Assembly (NCBI GenBank): GCA_900539845.1
Contig: UQDP01000003.1
Coordinates: forward strand, 99,453-163,452
Length of the DNA: 64,000 bases
Direction of reading: 5' to 3'
Source of the DNA: an uncultured Oscillospiraceae bacterium
GTDB lineage: Bacteria > Bacillota > Clostridia > Oscillospirales > Acutalibacteraceae
This document shows positions 8,654-16,629 of the stretch, piece after piece. Made by a program: the position numbers and the translations under genes. Each line of letters starts with the position of its first letter. Position 1 is the stretch's first letter. The notes below the pieces were generated by a model, which was not told where the DNA came from, did not search any database, and saw only the letters and a list, made by a program, of their open reading frames with translations.

Positions 8654-9214
8654 TTATTCAGCGGAGTTCTTTTTATTGTTTATGCCCTGACGTATTCTTC
8701 TGACGTCCGTAAGCGCCTTATAAAGCGCGTCATCAATGGCAAGCAGCGTGTCGTCTGCATAATTGTTTACGGCAGTAAGCATCTCACGGCTCTTGTTCTG
8801 CGCGTTTGTGAGCATCTCATTTGCCTTCGTTGTGGCATTGCCCAAAATCTCTGAAGCCTGATTCTGTGCTTCTTTAACATAGGCATTGCCCTCTTCCTTT
8901 GCCTTTGCGATGATGTCTGCCGCCTCGGCCTGAGCCGTCTGCGTGATTTGGTCGCGCGCAACAAGCTCTCTTGCCTGCGCCTGCGCCTGGGCAATAATAT
9001 CATCGCGTTCCTTTTTCGCTTCTTCAAGAATGCTGTTTCTGGAATCAACGATTGCCTTTGCCTGCTTTGTTTCCTGCGGAGTATTAAGGCGGATATCCTC
9101 AATGATGGTTTTGATTTTATCTACATCCACAAGGCTTTTTTTGGTCATAGGCATTGAAGTGGCGTCGTCGAGCACATCCTCAAGATCTTCAAGCAAAATG
9201 TCCGTATTCGTCAT
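8654..9214 (-). CDS. Coiled-coil protein of unknown function linked to coaD
   Basis: 186 residues, unassigned. The N-terminal 60 residues are acidic (LLEDLEDVLDDA). Residues about 65-160 form one long Ala/Glu/Lys/Gln-rich helix with repeated QAxE/ANEM blocks, resembling F0 subunit b stalks and DivIVA-type helices; no membrane segment is seen, so it is not a true ATP synthase subunit. Its start overlaps the coaD stop by 26 bases, implying coupled translation. Proteins of this kind adjacent to coaD/rsmD are often labelled ATPase in Clostridia; I would not use that label as function. Confidence 0.85.
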   Translation of the reverse strand: MTNTDILLEDLEDVLDDATSMPMTKKSLVDVDKIKTIIEDIRLNTPQETKQAKAIVDSRNSILEEAKKERDDIIAQAQAQARELVARDQITQTAQAEAADIIAKAKEEGNAYVKEAQNQASEILGNATTKANEMLTNAQNKSREMLTAVNNYADDTLLAIDDALYKALTDVRRIRQGINNKKNSAE

Positions 9215-9698
9215 TTTTTATATCTCCTTTACATCTTTTTACTACTTCATCTAAAATCTCCTGCGGCACAAAGCGGGAAATATCCCCGTCAAGCCGGCAG
9301 ACCTCCTTTACCATGCTTGAGGAAAGGAACATGTTCACTCCCCTTGCTGTAAGAAATACGGTCTCCAACTCCGGCAGAAGACTTTTATTCGTAAGAGCCT
9401 GCTGAAATTCATACTCAAAATCAGACATGGCTCTTAAGCCCTTAACAATCGCAACGGCTCCAACCTGCTTTGCGTAATTCACAAGCAGCCCGTTATAAGT
9501 ATCTATTTCCACATTTTTCTTTTTTACACATTTTTTCAGTAGATCAACACGTTCGTGAAGTGAAAACAGCGGATGCTTTTCGCTGTTTGAAGCAACAAGC
9601 ACAATAACCTTGTCAAAAAGTTCCGCAGCACGCTCTATTATATCTATATGACCGAGCGTAACCGGGTCAAAGCTGCCCGGACAAATGGCAATCTTCAT
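9189..9698 (-). CDS. coaD: Phosphopantetheine adenylyltransferase CoaD
   Basis: Joins 4-phosphopantetheine and ATP to dephospho-CoA, the penultimate CoA step. 169 residues, the usual length. N-terminal nucleotidyltransferase motif CPGSFDPVTLGHIDI at 5-19 with the TxGH residues, VKGLRAMSDFEYEFQ near 88-102 and the C-terminal SSSMVKEV near 127-134. Stop of the upstream rsmD and start of coaD share ATGA. Confidence 0.97.
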   Translation of the reverse strand: MKIAICPGSFDPVTLGHIDIIERAAELFDKVIVLVASNSEKHPLFSLHERVDLLKKCVKKKNVEIDTYNGLLVNYAKQVGAVAIVKGLRAMSDFEYEFQQALTNKSLLPELETVFLTARGVNMFLSSSMVKEVCRLDGDISRFVPQEILDEVVKRCKGDIKNDEYGHFA

Positions 9699-10240
9699 CT
9701 GTTAATATCCTTTCGGTAAAGGGTGATCTTTGTTTTACCGTAACGCCTGCTTTTGATTTGATTAAGCGAGCCGACATTTTCAGGCAGTTCCTCTTTTGCA
9801 GAGGTCTCGCATGCCACAAGCGCATGATCGTTAAGCCGGCTTTCTATAACGGGCAGGATCACGCCTATAAGCCCTTTGCCGTAAGGAGGATCCAAAAAAA
9901 CGATATCATATTTCCCGCAGGACGCTGCAAAGCTCTGCGCGTCCGTAAGTATCAAACGGTATCTTCCGGCAAAGCCGCATTTTTCCGCATTTCTTTCCAC
10001 CACCGCGCCGGCTCTTTTATTATTCTCCACAAAATCGCAGAAAGCAGCGCCGCGTGAAAGCGCCTCTATCCCCATCTGACCCGATCCGGCAAACAGATCA
10101 AGCACACGTTTTCCCTCTATTTCAAACTGGAGCATACTGAAAAGAGCTTCTTTAACGCTTTCGGCTGTCGGCCTTGTGACATCGTCGCCCGCAAGCGTTT
10201 CAAGGCGGCGTCCTCTGGCGCTGCCGGTTATAACTCTCAT
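9695..10240 (-). CDS. rsmD: 16S rRNA (guanine-966-N2)-methyltransferase RsmD
   Basis: SAM-dependent methylase for G966 in the 30S head. From ATG 10240 (MRVITGSARGRRLETL) it has 181 residues, the usual size; the frame is open to 10297 but the first 19 codons lack similarity and a ribosome site. SAM loop VLDLFAGSGQMGIEALSRGA near 46-65 and catalytic DPPYGKG near 117-123 are clear. First gene of the rsmD-coaD-coiled coil-ogt unit. Confidence 0.95.
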   Translation of the reverse strand: MRVITGSARGRRLETLAGDDVTRPTAESVKEALFSMLQFEIEGKRVLDLFAGSGQMGIEALSRGAAFCDFVENNKRAGAVVERNAEKCGFAGRYRLILTDAQSFAASCGKYDIVFLDPPYGKGLIGVILPVIESRLNDHALVACETSAKEELPENVGSLNQIKSRRYGKTKITLYRKDINR

Positions 10241-10302
10241 CATAAACATCCCTGCCGAAACGGAAGGCGGATATCTCCGCTCCCCGAAATTATACACATA
10301 AC

Positions 10303-10331
10303 ATTATACATTTCAATGTGCGCATAGTCAA
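10303..10331 (-). promoter_or_regulatory. Promoter of rsmD-coaD unit
   Basis: Minus strand TTGACT (10331-10326), 17 bp, TATAAT (10308-10303). Lies between the uvrC stop and rsmD. Confidence 0.8.
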
Positions 10332-10348
10332 GTTCAGAAATATTATTT

Positions 10349-12169
10349 TTACATTTTGTGATAAAATTCGTAAATTTTGCCTGCGTCCTTTCGGCTGACT
10401 GACGGACACTCTGCCAGCTTTTCCGGCGTTTGCTCCTTTATTGCCGATATCGTTTTAAAATGCTTCAGAAGCGCCTTGGCTTTTTTCTCCCCTATGCCTT
10501 CGATCTGCATAAGCCCGGAGGAAAAGGTGCTTTTGGTATGCTTTTTATGATGATAGGCGATTGCGAAACGGTGAACCTCTTCCTGAATATTTGAAACAAG
10601 AGTGAATGCGCTGCGATGGGAATTTATTTCTATCTCTCCGCCGCCGAAAGCGATGGCGCGCGTTCTGTGTTTACTGTCCTTCACCATTCCGAAAACAGGC
10701 ACGTTCAGCCCCATTTTTTCTATCACCGGCAAAACTGCGTTGACCTGCGGCTGACCTCCGTCGAGCAGGATAAGGTCGGGCAGTATCTTAAATGTGCTGC
10801 CCTCTTCGTCATTATAATAATGATTGAATCTGCGTGTCAGCACCTCATTCATGGAACCGACGTCATTCTGACCGTCAAAGCCTTTGACGGAAAAGCGCTT
10901 ATACGCCGATTTCATAGGTCTGCCGTTGTGAAACACGACCATCCCTGCAACATTATCCGCTCCGAAGGTGTGAGAAATATCGTAGCTTTCTATATATTCC
11001 GGCGGTTTGTTGAGTCCGAGGAGCACGGCAAGCTCCTCAAGCGCAGCAAACTCCCTGCCGAGCCTGCCCTCGCTCTGCGCGAGGTGCTCGTTTGCGTTGC
11101 TTATGCACATATTCAGAATAGACAGATGCTCGCCCTTTTGAGGATGTATGAATTCCACCTTTTTCCCCCGCTGCTTTTCAAGGAATTCGCGCAGTAGCTC
11201 CTCATCCTCGATCTCACCGTCAACCGCGATACGTGACGGTATCCTGCTTCGCATCGAATAATAACGCTCGATAAGCTCAAGTCTCGCGGCTTTGAGGTCT
11301 TCCTGTGAATCTATAAGCCAGTATTCGGTATCACTGAGCCTGCCGCTTTCAAATCGCAGCACCTCAAAGCAGGCTTTCTTTTTGCCGTTTACAAGAGCAA
11401 AAACATCCTCCTCCGGCACATTGATCGAGACCACTTTCTGGCGCTCGTCCAGATTTTTTATGGCTCTTATCCTGTCTCGCAGCTTTGCTGCCTCTTCAAA
11501 TTTCATCTCTTCGGCAAGCTGATTCATCTCCGCAGTCATCTCGCGAACAGACGCTTTGCTGCCGCCTTTCAGAAACGCAACGGCATCCTCCACCGTTTTT
11601 GCATATTCCTGCTGCGTGATTCGACCGGCACAGGGGGAACAGCACAGACCCATAAAGCCGTTCAGGCACGGTCTTGACTTTCCGTATTCCTGCGGGAATT
11701 TTTTACTGCATCTGGGCAGTTTGAAAATCTTAAGCGTTTCCTCCACAGCCTGTTTAACGGAAAAGCCGGAGATATAAGGTCCTATATAAGACGCGCCGTC
11801 ATCATCCATCCTTTTACACTCCGCGATCCGCGGAAAATCACCTTTTGTGATCTTAATATAATTATATCCCTTGTCATCTTTAAGCAGGATGTTGTACTTC
11901 GGCATATGCTGTTTGATAAGCGAGCACTCAAGCACGAGCGCCTCAAATTCCGTATCCACAAGAATATAATCAAAATCATCCACATTTTCGACCATTTTGA
12001 TCACTTTCAGCGAATGACCGGCATGCGAACCGAAATAAGAGGAAACGCGGTTTTTGAGTTTCTTTGCCTTACCGATATATATTATTTTTTTATCCTTGTT
12101 TTTCATCAGATATACTCCCGGCTGAAGCGGGAGCGCCATTGCTTTTTTCCGAAGTTCCTTTTGAGTCAT
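10349..12169 (-). CDS. uvrC: Excinuclease ABC subunit C
   Basis: Makes both incisions in UvrABC nucleotide excision repair. About 606 residues. Order of domains: GIY-YIG nuclease at the N-terminus (GVYLMKNKDKKIIYIGKA), a Cys cluster (CLNGFMGLCCSPC near 170), the UvrB-binding UVR motif MKFEEAAKLRDRI near 210, an RNase H-like 5-prime nuclease domain (ESYDISHTFGADNVAGMV near 395) and a C-terminal helix-hairpin-helix pair (IEGIGEKKAKALL). A GTG at 12178 also keeps frame, but AGGTGA sits 5 bases before ATG 12169, so the latter is preferred. Confidence 0.97.
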   Translation of the reverse strand: MTQKELRKKAMALPLQPGVYLMKNKDKKIIYIGKAKKLKNRVSSYFGSHAGHSLKVIKMVENVDDFDYILVDTEFEALVLECSLIKQHMPKYNILLKDDKGYNYIKITKGDFPRIAECKRMDDDGASYIGPYISGFSVKQAVEETLKIFKLPRCSKKFPQEYGKSRPCLNGFMGLCCSPCAGRITQQEYAKTVEDAVAFLKGGSKASVREMTAEMNQLAEEMKFEEAAKLRDRIRAIKNLDERQKVVSINVPEEDVFALVNGKKKACFEVLRFESGRLSDTEYWLIDSQEDLKAARLELIERYYSMRSRIPSRIAVDGEIEDEELLREFLEKQRGKKVEFIHPQKGEHLSILNMCISNANEHLAQSEGRLGREFAALEELAVLLGLNKPPEYIESYDISHTFGADNVAGMVVFHNGRPMKSAYKRFSVKGFDGQNDVGSMNEVLTRRFNHYYNDEEGSTFKILPDLILLDGGQPQVNAVLPVIEKMGLNVPVFGMVKDSKHRTRAIAFGGGEIEINSHRSAFTLVSNIQEEVHRFAIAYHHKKHTKSTFSSGLMQIEGIGEKKAKALLKHFKTISAIKEQTPEKLAECPSVSRKDAGKIYEFYHKM

Positions 12170-12201
12170 CCGTTTCACCTGTCAAAAGTTTTTGCCGAAA
12201 T

Positions 12202-12230
12202 ATTTTATCACAAACAAAACTGCCGGTAAA
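12202..12230 (-). promoter_or_regulatory. Promoter of uvrC
   Basis: Minus strand TTTACC (12230-12225), 17 bp, TAAAAT (12207-12202). The -35 lies right after the T-run of the ptsH terminator. Confidence 0.7.
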
Positions 12231-12233
12231 GAT

Positions 12234-12263
12234 AAAAAAACACGGCGCATATCAAGCGCCGTG
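12234..12263 (-). terminator. Terminator of ptsH
   Basis: CACGGCGC / GCGCCGTG perfect 8-bp stem with 7-base loop; on the minus strand it is followed by seven T residues. Confidence 0.9.
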
Positions 12264-12279
12264 AACCGGTCATATTCGT

Positions 12280-12543
12280 TTATTCCGTAAAACCGCTTTT
12301 TACGAGTGCCACAAGGCCCTCTACTGCCTCTTCCTCGTCTGAGCCGTCCGCAATGATACGAATATCGGTTCCGCCCATAATTCCGAGTGAAAGAACACCG
12401 AGAAGGGATTTAGCATTAACTCTTCTCTCCTCTTTTTCAACCCAGATCGATGACTTGAATTCGTTGGCTTTCTGAATAAAGAATGTTGCCGGACGGGCAT
12501 GAAGCCCTACCTGATTTTCAACCGTTACATCTTTAACAAACAT
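12280..12543 (-). CDS. ptsH: Phosphocarrier protein HPr
   Basis: Phosphocarrier of the PTS and, in Firmicutes, cofactor of CcpA when phosphorylated on Ser46. 87 residues from ATG 12543. Both regulatory residues are exactly placed: His15 in GLHARPA and Ser46 in NAKSLLGVLSLG, so it is HPr rather than the His-less Crh. The open frame extends to 12558, but AGAGG precedes ATG 12543. It stands alone with its own promoter and terminator; no ptsI is adjacent, which is common in Clostridia. Confidence 0.95.
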   Translation of the reverse strand: MFVKDVTVENQVGLHARPATFFIQKANEFKSSIWVEKEERRVNAKSLLGVLSLGIMGGTDIRIIADGSDEEEAVEGLVALVKSGFTE

Positions 12544-12600
12544 AATAAAACCTCTCATTTCAAGAATTAAAAAGTTTTTGCCTTTTAAACTGTATTACAT

Positions 12601-12628
12601 ATTATACCACTAAACTTGTTTAGGTCAA
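12601..12628 (-). promoter_or_regulatory. Promoter of ptsH
   Basis: Minus strand TTGACC (12628-12623), 16 bp, TATAAT (12606-12601). Confidence 0.65.
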
Positions 12629-12712
12629 TGTGTTGGGGCAAAGTTCGTATGACTTATAGATTTAACACAAAATATTGTGCCCCGATTTGTGCAAAATTCA
12701 CATAATTTTTAT

Positions 12713-13441
12713 TTATCGTTTCAAATCGGACAGAAATTTCATGTCATTCTCCGAAAGCTGCGCTTTTTCGAGCATATCCGGGCGTCTGTCCGCCGTGCGT
12801 TTCAGTGCCTGTTCCCTGCGCCACTTTTCCACATTTGCATGGTGTCCCGTAATGAGGACATCAGGCACCTGCCTGCCGCGCCATTCAAAAGGTCTTGTAT
12901 ACTGTGGATACTCAAGCAGAGAGGAATAATGGCTCTCCTCCGTGAAGCACTCATCGCTGGAGAGCACACCCGGTATCATACGGGAAACAGCATCCGCAAC
13001 GATAAGTGCCGGAAGCTCGCCGCCCGTGAGCACATAGTCACCCACCGAAATCTCCTCCGGCTGCAGCTCCTCTATCACCCGCTCGTCAACCCCCTCATAA
13101 TGACCGCACAGCAGGGCAAGATGATCAAGCTTTGCAAGCGCCTTAACTCTTTCCTGCGTAAGCGTTTTGCCCTGGGGCGTAAGATAAATAAGATGCGGCT
13201 TTGTGCCGGCTTTTTTGCATATATCCTGATAGCAATCAAAGATCGGCTGCGCCTGCATGATCATTCCCATTCCGCCGCCGTAAGGGGAATCGTCAACACG
13301 TCGGTGCTTGTCCGTGGTGTAATCCCTGATATCCGTGCATTCAATCCGAACGATGCCGGCTGAACGCGCTCTGCCTATAACGCTTGAATTCAGATAGGCA
13401 AGGCACATATCGGGAAAAAGAGTCATTATATCAATTCTCAT
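12713..13441 (-). CDS. trmD: tRNA (guanine-37-N1)-methyltransferase TrmD
   Basis: SPOUT-class methylase that makes m1G37, preventing frameshifts. 242 residues from ATG 13441; a TTG one codon earlier is possible. Family marks: MTLFPDM at the start, the trefoil-knot segment LLCGHYEGVDERV near 110-122 with SVGDYVLTGGELPA following, and the C-terminal RPFEWRGRQVPDVL. It overlaps rimM by 11 bases. The usual downstream rplS is absent; ptsH follows as a separate unit. Confidence 0.96.
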   Translation of the reverse strand: MRIDIMTLFPDMCLAYLNSSVIGRARSAGIVRIECTDIRDYTTDKHRRVDDSPYGGGMGMIMQAQPIFDCYQDICKKAGTKPHLIYLTPQGKTLTQERVKALAKLDHLALLCGHYEGVDERVIEELQPEEISVGDYVLTGGELPALIVADAVSRMIPGVLSSDECFTEESHYSSLLEYPQYTRPFEWRGRQVPDVLITGHHANVEKWRREQALKRTADRRPDMLEKAQLSENDMKFLSDLKR

Positions 13442-13940
13442 CAAAAAGCCCTTTCATAGGAATTATTTTAATAACGCCGCCCTCGCAGTCCGTTTCCTTT
13501 ACGATCTCATCGATCAAAGGAACATATCTGTGTTTTCCGCCGCACTTAAGCTCAAGTATATCCGAAGCGCCGTAATTCAGCACATCTGCAACGGTGCCGT
13601 ACCCTTCGCCTGTTTCGGCGTCAACGACCTCACAGCCGATAAGATCCTGAATATACTGCGAGCCGTCGTCTATAACAGCGTCATCACGGTTGCAGTAAAG
13701 CACCCTGTTTTTATATCTTTCGGCTTCATCAATACTTGCGAGCTCCTCAAATTTGAGTATCGCACCGTTTTTATGCGCGCGCACAGCAGTAAGCGTGAGC
13801 GCCTCGCTGCCGTTTTCATCAAGATAAAGGGTTTTAAACTGCTTCAGAAAATCCGCACAGTCGCACCACAACTGAAGCTTTACCTCTCCTCTTATACCAT
13901 GTGTATTTACGATTTTTCCGACTTCAAGAAACTGCTTCAT
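13431..13940 (-). CDS. rimM: 16S rRNA processing protein RimM
   Basis: Assembly factor for the 30S head, binds S19. About 169 residues. The N-terminal domain opens with VGKIVNTHGIRGEVK, the best family mark; a PRC-barrel domain follows (VDAETGEGYGTVADVLNYG near 108). Two ATG codons in tandem (13943, 13940) are possible starts; the second has better distance from GGTGG. Overlaps trmD, as in many Firmicutes. A terminator and a separate promoter lie between khpA and rimM. Confidence 0.94.
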   Translation of the reverse strand: MKQFLEVGKIVNTHGIRGEVKLQLWCDCADFLKQFKTLYLDENGSEALTLTAVRAHKNGAILKFEELASIDEAERYKNRVLYCNRDDAVIDDGSQYIQDLIGCEVVDAETGEGYGTVADVLNYGASDILELKCGGKHRYVPLIDEIVKETDCEGGVIKIIPMKGLFDEN

Positions 13941-13955
13941 CATACCACCAAGTGT

Positions 13956-13984
13956 ATTATATATTCAACGAAAAAAATTTGCAA
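13956..13984 (-). promoter_or_regulatory. Promoter of rimM-trmD
   Basis: Minus strand TTGCAA (13984-13979), 17 bp, TATAAT (13961-13956). Predicted start falls near 13949, leaving a leader of under 10 bases, so the ribosome site would be at the very 5-prime end; this lowers confidence. Confidence 0.5.
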
Positions 13985-14010
13985 GAAAAAACCGCCCGAA
14001 AAGGCGGTTT
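13984..14010 (-). terminator. Terminator after khpA
   Basis: AAACCGCC (13989-13996) pairs with GGCGGTTT (14003-14010), 6-base loop, followed on the minus strand by a T-rich run. It splits the ylxM-ffh-rpsP-khpA unit from rimM-trmD. Confidence 0.85.
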
Positions 14011-14019
14011 GGCTTATAA

Positions 14020-14253
14020 TCAGTCTATCTCAACAGAGATTTTTTGATCGTTTCTTGTTGCGGCGGCGCGCATAACAACGCGTATTGCCTTTGCGATCCT
14101 GCCCTGCTTTCCGATCACTCTGCCCATGTCGTCCTCTGCCACATGAAGATGATAGAAGATGACGCCCTCCTCGTTCGGCTCATCGACCTCAACGGTAACG
14201 GCATCGGGATTCTCAACAAGACCTTTGGTGATTGCGATTAAAAGTTCCTTCAA
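14020..14253 (-). CDS. khpA: KH-domain RNA-binding protein KhpA
   Basis: Small single KH-domain RNA-binding protein, partner of KhpB/Jag in control of cell length and wall synthesis. 77 residues. The RNA-binding GxxG loop reads RVIGKQGRIAKAIRVVMRAA. The open frame starts at GTG 14262, but this codon overlaps the AGGAGG site; TTG at 14253 is 7 bases from AGGAGG and gives MKELLIAITKGLVENPD, which fits the family start. So a TTG start is called. Confidence 0.93.
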   Translation of the reverse strand: MKELLIAITKGLVENPDAVTVEVDEPNEEGVIFYHLHVAEDDMGRVIGKQGRIAKAIRVVMRAAATRNDQKISVEID

Positions 14254-14285
14254 AGAAAACACCTCCTGTTTAATCCCTTATGAGA

Positions 14286-14528
14286 TTAAAGAATGCCTTC
14301 TTTTTTAAGGATGCTCTTAACGGTATCCGTCGGCTGAGCGCCGTTTGCGATCCACTTCTTTGCTTTTTCTGCATCGATCTTGATTTCTGCAGGATCCGTC
14401 ATTGTATTATAGGTTCCGATCTCCTCGATAAAACGTCCGTCTCTCGGATATCTTGAATCCGCAACAACTACACGGTAGAACGGAGCTTTCTTTGCGCCCA
14501 TTCTGCGAAGTCTGATTTTAACTGCCAT
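14286..14528 (-). CDS. rpsP: 30S ribosomal protein S16
   Basis: Small-subunit protein for 30S assembly. 80 residues from ATG 14528 ([19 protein letters not shown]), with GGAGG 8 bases upstream. The segment [18 protein letters not shown] is the family mark. Same transcription unit as ffh and khpA, the standard Firmicute neighbourhood. Confidence 0.98.
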   Translation of the reverse strand: MAVKIRLRRMGAKKAPFYRVVVADSRYPRDGRFIEEIGTYNTMTDPAEIKIDAEKAKKWIANGAQPTDTVKSILKKEGIL

Positions 14529-14597
14529 TTCTGTTTCCTCCAATATAATAATTTTATTTCTATGTTTACTAACCGAATAAAATCGGGTTAATACGAA

Positions 14598-15998
14598 TCA
14601 GAAGCCGAACGGATTATTGCGTCCGCCGCCGGTCATTCCCATCATTTTCTGCGCCATATCGGGATTCTGCTGAAGCAGACGGCGCATCTTTTTGCTGACG
14701 CGCGGTCCGCTCTTTCCGCCGTACTGGCTGATCATTTTTTTCATCTGCTTAAACTGTGAAAGCAGCCTGTTTACATCCTCGACCTTCATTCCGCAGCCCG
14801 CCGCGATCCTGCGCTTTCTTGAGGGATTTATGATATCCGGATGGGCGCGTTCCTGCTTTGTCATAGAATAAATGATGGCTCTTGATCTGTCAAAGGCACG
14901 CTCATCTATATCCTCGTCCTTGATCTTGGAGCCGATACCGGGGATCATCCTGAGCGTATCCTTAAGGCTCCCCATTCTCGATATCTGGTCGAACTGATCA
15001 AGCAGATCATTGAGATCAAATTTATTCTTAGCGAGCTTCTTTTCAAGCTCTTCGGCTTTTTTTTGGTCAAGGCTCTGCTCCGCTCTTTCAATAAACGAAA
15101 GCACATCGCCCATTCCCAAAATTCTGGATGCCATTCTGCTGGGGTGGAAAGTCTCCAGATCTCCGAGCTTTTCGCCGGTACCGACAAATTTGATCGGCTT
15201 GCCGGTCACCGCTCGTACCGAAAGCGCCGCGCCGCCCCTTGTATCACCGTCAAGCTTTGTAAGAATCACACCGTCGATCCCGAGCGTTTCGTTGAAGCTT
15301 TTCGCAACGTTTACTGCGTCCTGACCCGTCATAGCGTCAATTACAAGCAGTATCTCGTGCGGGTGAACCGTGCTTCTTATATTCTGAAGCTCCTGCATAA
15401 GCTGCTCATCAATATGAAGTCTGCCGGCAGTGTCAAGGAACACATAATCATAACCGTGATCTCTTGCGTGCTTTACCGCTTCTTCCGCGATCTTTACCGG
15501 GTTCTCCGTTCCCATTTCAAAAACAGGAACATCAACCTGAGCGCCGACCACCTGAAGCTGTTTGATAGCGGCAGGTCTGTAAATATCACAGGCGACGAGC
15601 AGAGGGCGGTGACCCTCTTTTTTCAGTTTGAGCGCCAGCTTTGCGCTGTGCGTAGTCTTACCTGAACCCTGAAGGCCGCACATCATGATAACCGTGGGCG
15701 GATGATTTGCCTGGGCAAGCCTGCTCTCGCTGCCGCCCATAAGCTGCGTAAGTTCTTCGTTAACGATTTTAATTACCATCTGACCCGGCGTGAGCGATTC
15801 CATAACGTCCTCGCCTATCGCCCTGTCAGTAACGGATTTTGTAAAATCCTTTGCAACTTTATAGTTTACGTCCGCCTCAAGCAGCGCAAGACGAACCTCG
15901 CGCATAGCGTCCTTAACATCCGCCTCGGTCAGTTTTCCCTTGGCACGAAGCTTCTTAAAAGAATTTTCGAGCCTTTCCGAAAGGCCTTCAAATGCCAA
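14598..15998 (-). CDS. ffh: Signal recognition particle protein Ffh
   Basis: GTPase of the SRP that takes nascent membrane and exported proteins to FtsY/SecYEG. 466 residues. N-domain ends in EVRLALLEADVNYKVAK; G-domain shows GLQGSGKTTHSAKLA near 107, DTAGR near 188 and TKLDGDTRGG near 246; the C-terminal M-domain is Met-rich. Start chosen as TTG 15998, giving MAFEGLSERLENSF, nearly the textbook Ffh start, with GGGAG 8 bases before it. A TTG at 16007 lies right against the ribosome site and is unlikely. Follows ylxM by 26 bases. Confidence 0.97.
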   Translation of the reverse strand: MAFEGLSERLENSFKKLRAKGKLTEADVKDAMREVRLALLEADVNYKVAKDFTKSVTDRAIGEDVMESLTPGQMVIKIVNEELTQLMGGSESRLAQANHPPTVIMMCGLQGSGKTTHSAKLALKLKKEGHRPLLVACDIYRPAAIKQLQVVGAQVDVPVFEMGTENPVKIAEEAVKHARDHGYDYVFLDTAGRLHIDEQLMQELQNIRSTVHPHEILLVIDAMTGQDAVNVAKSFNETLGIDGVILTKLDGDTRGGAALSVRAVTGKPIKFVGTGEKLGDLETFHPSRMASRILGMGDVLSFIERAEQSLDQKKAEELEKKLAKNKFDLNDLLDQFDQISRMGSLKDTLRMIPGIGSKIKDEDIDERAFDRSRAIIYSMTKQERAHPDIINPSRKRRIAAGCGMKVEDVNRLLSQFKQMKKMISQYGGKSGPRVSKKMRRLLQQNPDMAQKMMGMTGGGRNNPFGF

Positions 15999-16024
15999 AG
16001 CAATCAACTCCCGATCTTTTAAAA

Positions 16025-16390
16025 TTAAAGCTGAGACAAATAATCAGCCGTGGATTTAATCTTTGATATATTGTCGTTTATTTCGCGCGAAAGGCTGTGA
16101 TTCAGATTATAATCATTGATAGCCTCTGCGCACTGCGTTATTTCATCAAGTCCTTTTTTCATTTCGGTAAACCGCTTCGCGAGCCCCAGCCTGTTCTCCA
16201 TATCAAAAAGCTGATTCTCCGCGCGTTTGATCGCGTCGCGCACTCCCTGACGGGTGATGCCTTCATTTTCAGCGATCTCTGAAAGGGATAAATCCTCGTT
16301 ATAATAGTAAACAAGAAAATCATGCTGCTTCTTTGTCAGCATTTCGCCGTAAAAATCCAAAAGAAAAGAAACCTCAAGATTTTTCGCCAC
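16025..16390 (-). CDS. ylxM: SRP-associated helix-turn-helix protein YlxM
   Basis: Sigma-factor-like helix-turn-helix protein; in streptococci YlxM binds the SRP and modulates Ffh activity. 121 residues. LTKKQHDFLVYYYNEDLSLS and ENEGITRQGVRDAIKRAE are the typical sigma-4-like helices. Start is GTG at 16390 (VAKNLEVSFLLDFYGEML) with AAAGGGG 7 bases upstream; an open frame to 16486 runs across the promoter and is discounted. First gene of the SRP unit. Confidence 0.93.
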   Translation of the reverse strand: MAKNLEVSFLLDFYGEMLTKKQHDFLVYYYNEDLSLSEIAENEGITRQGVRDAIKRAENQLFDMENRLGLAKRFTEMKKGLDEITQCAEAINDYNLNHSLSREINDNISKIKSTADYLSQL

Positions 16391-16457
16391 TTTTATACCC
16401 CTTTCTCCCTTATTCCACCTGATGTGTGTAAAGTGTTTAATCTTTACAGCAAGAGAT

Positions 16458-16486
16458 ATTATACATAACCCGAAGCCATAAGTCAA
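16458..16486 (-). promoter_or_regulatory. Promoter of ylxM-ffh-rpsP-khpA
   Basis: Minus strand TTGACT (16486-16481), 17 bp, TATAAT (16463-16458), predicted leader about 60 bases. Confidence 0.8.
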
Positions 16487-16491
16487 GGGAT

Positions 16492-16512
16492 AGTGGGAAC
16501 ATTTTTCCCACT
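16492..16512. promoter_or_regulatory. Inverted repeat just upstream of the ylxM promoter
   Basis: AGTGGGAA and TTCCCACT, perfect 8-bp dyad with a 5-base spacer, ending 5 bases before the -35 box. It has no T-run on the minus strand that would make it a terminator, so an operator is possible. Confidence 0.45.
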
Positions 16513-16587
16513 AAAATTTTTACGAAAGCTATTGACACAAAATATTGAAATCCTTTTCACAAAGCGCTACCAAATATCGTGGTATAT

Positions 16588-16617
16588 AAAATGCGCGGAA
16601 ACATTTCTGCTCCGCGC
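16588..16617 (-). terminator. Terminator of mutS2
   Basis: GCGCGGA (16593-16599) pairs with TCCGCGC (16611-16617) around an 11-base loop; minus strand continues ATTTTATATA. Weak U-run but rightly placed 13 bases after the mutS2 stop. Confidence 0.65.
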
Positions 16618-16629
16618 TTCGGTCATATC

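Noticed and set aside
12666..12679. CACAA-AATA-TTGTG dyad after trmD
   Set aside because: Five A-T-rich pairs and no T-run; too weak to call a terminator or operator.
16532..16537. TTGACA on the plus strand between ylxM and mutS2
   Set aside because: No -10 box at the right distance and no plus-strand gene follows.
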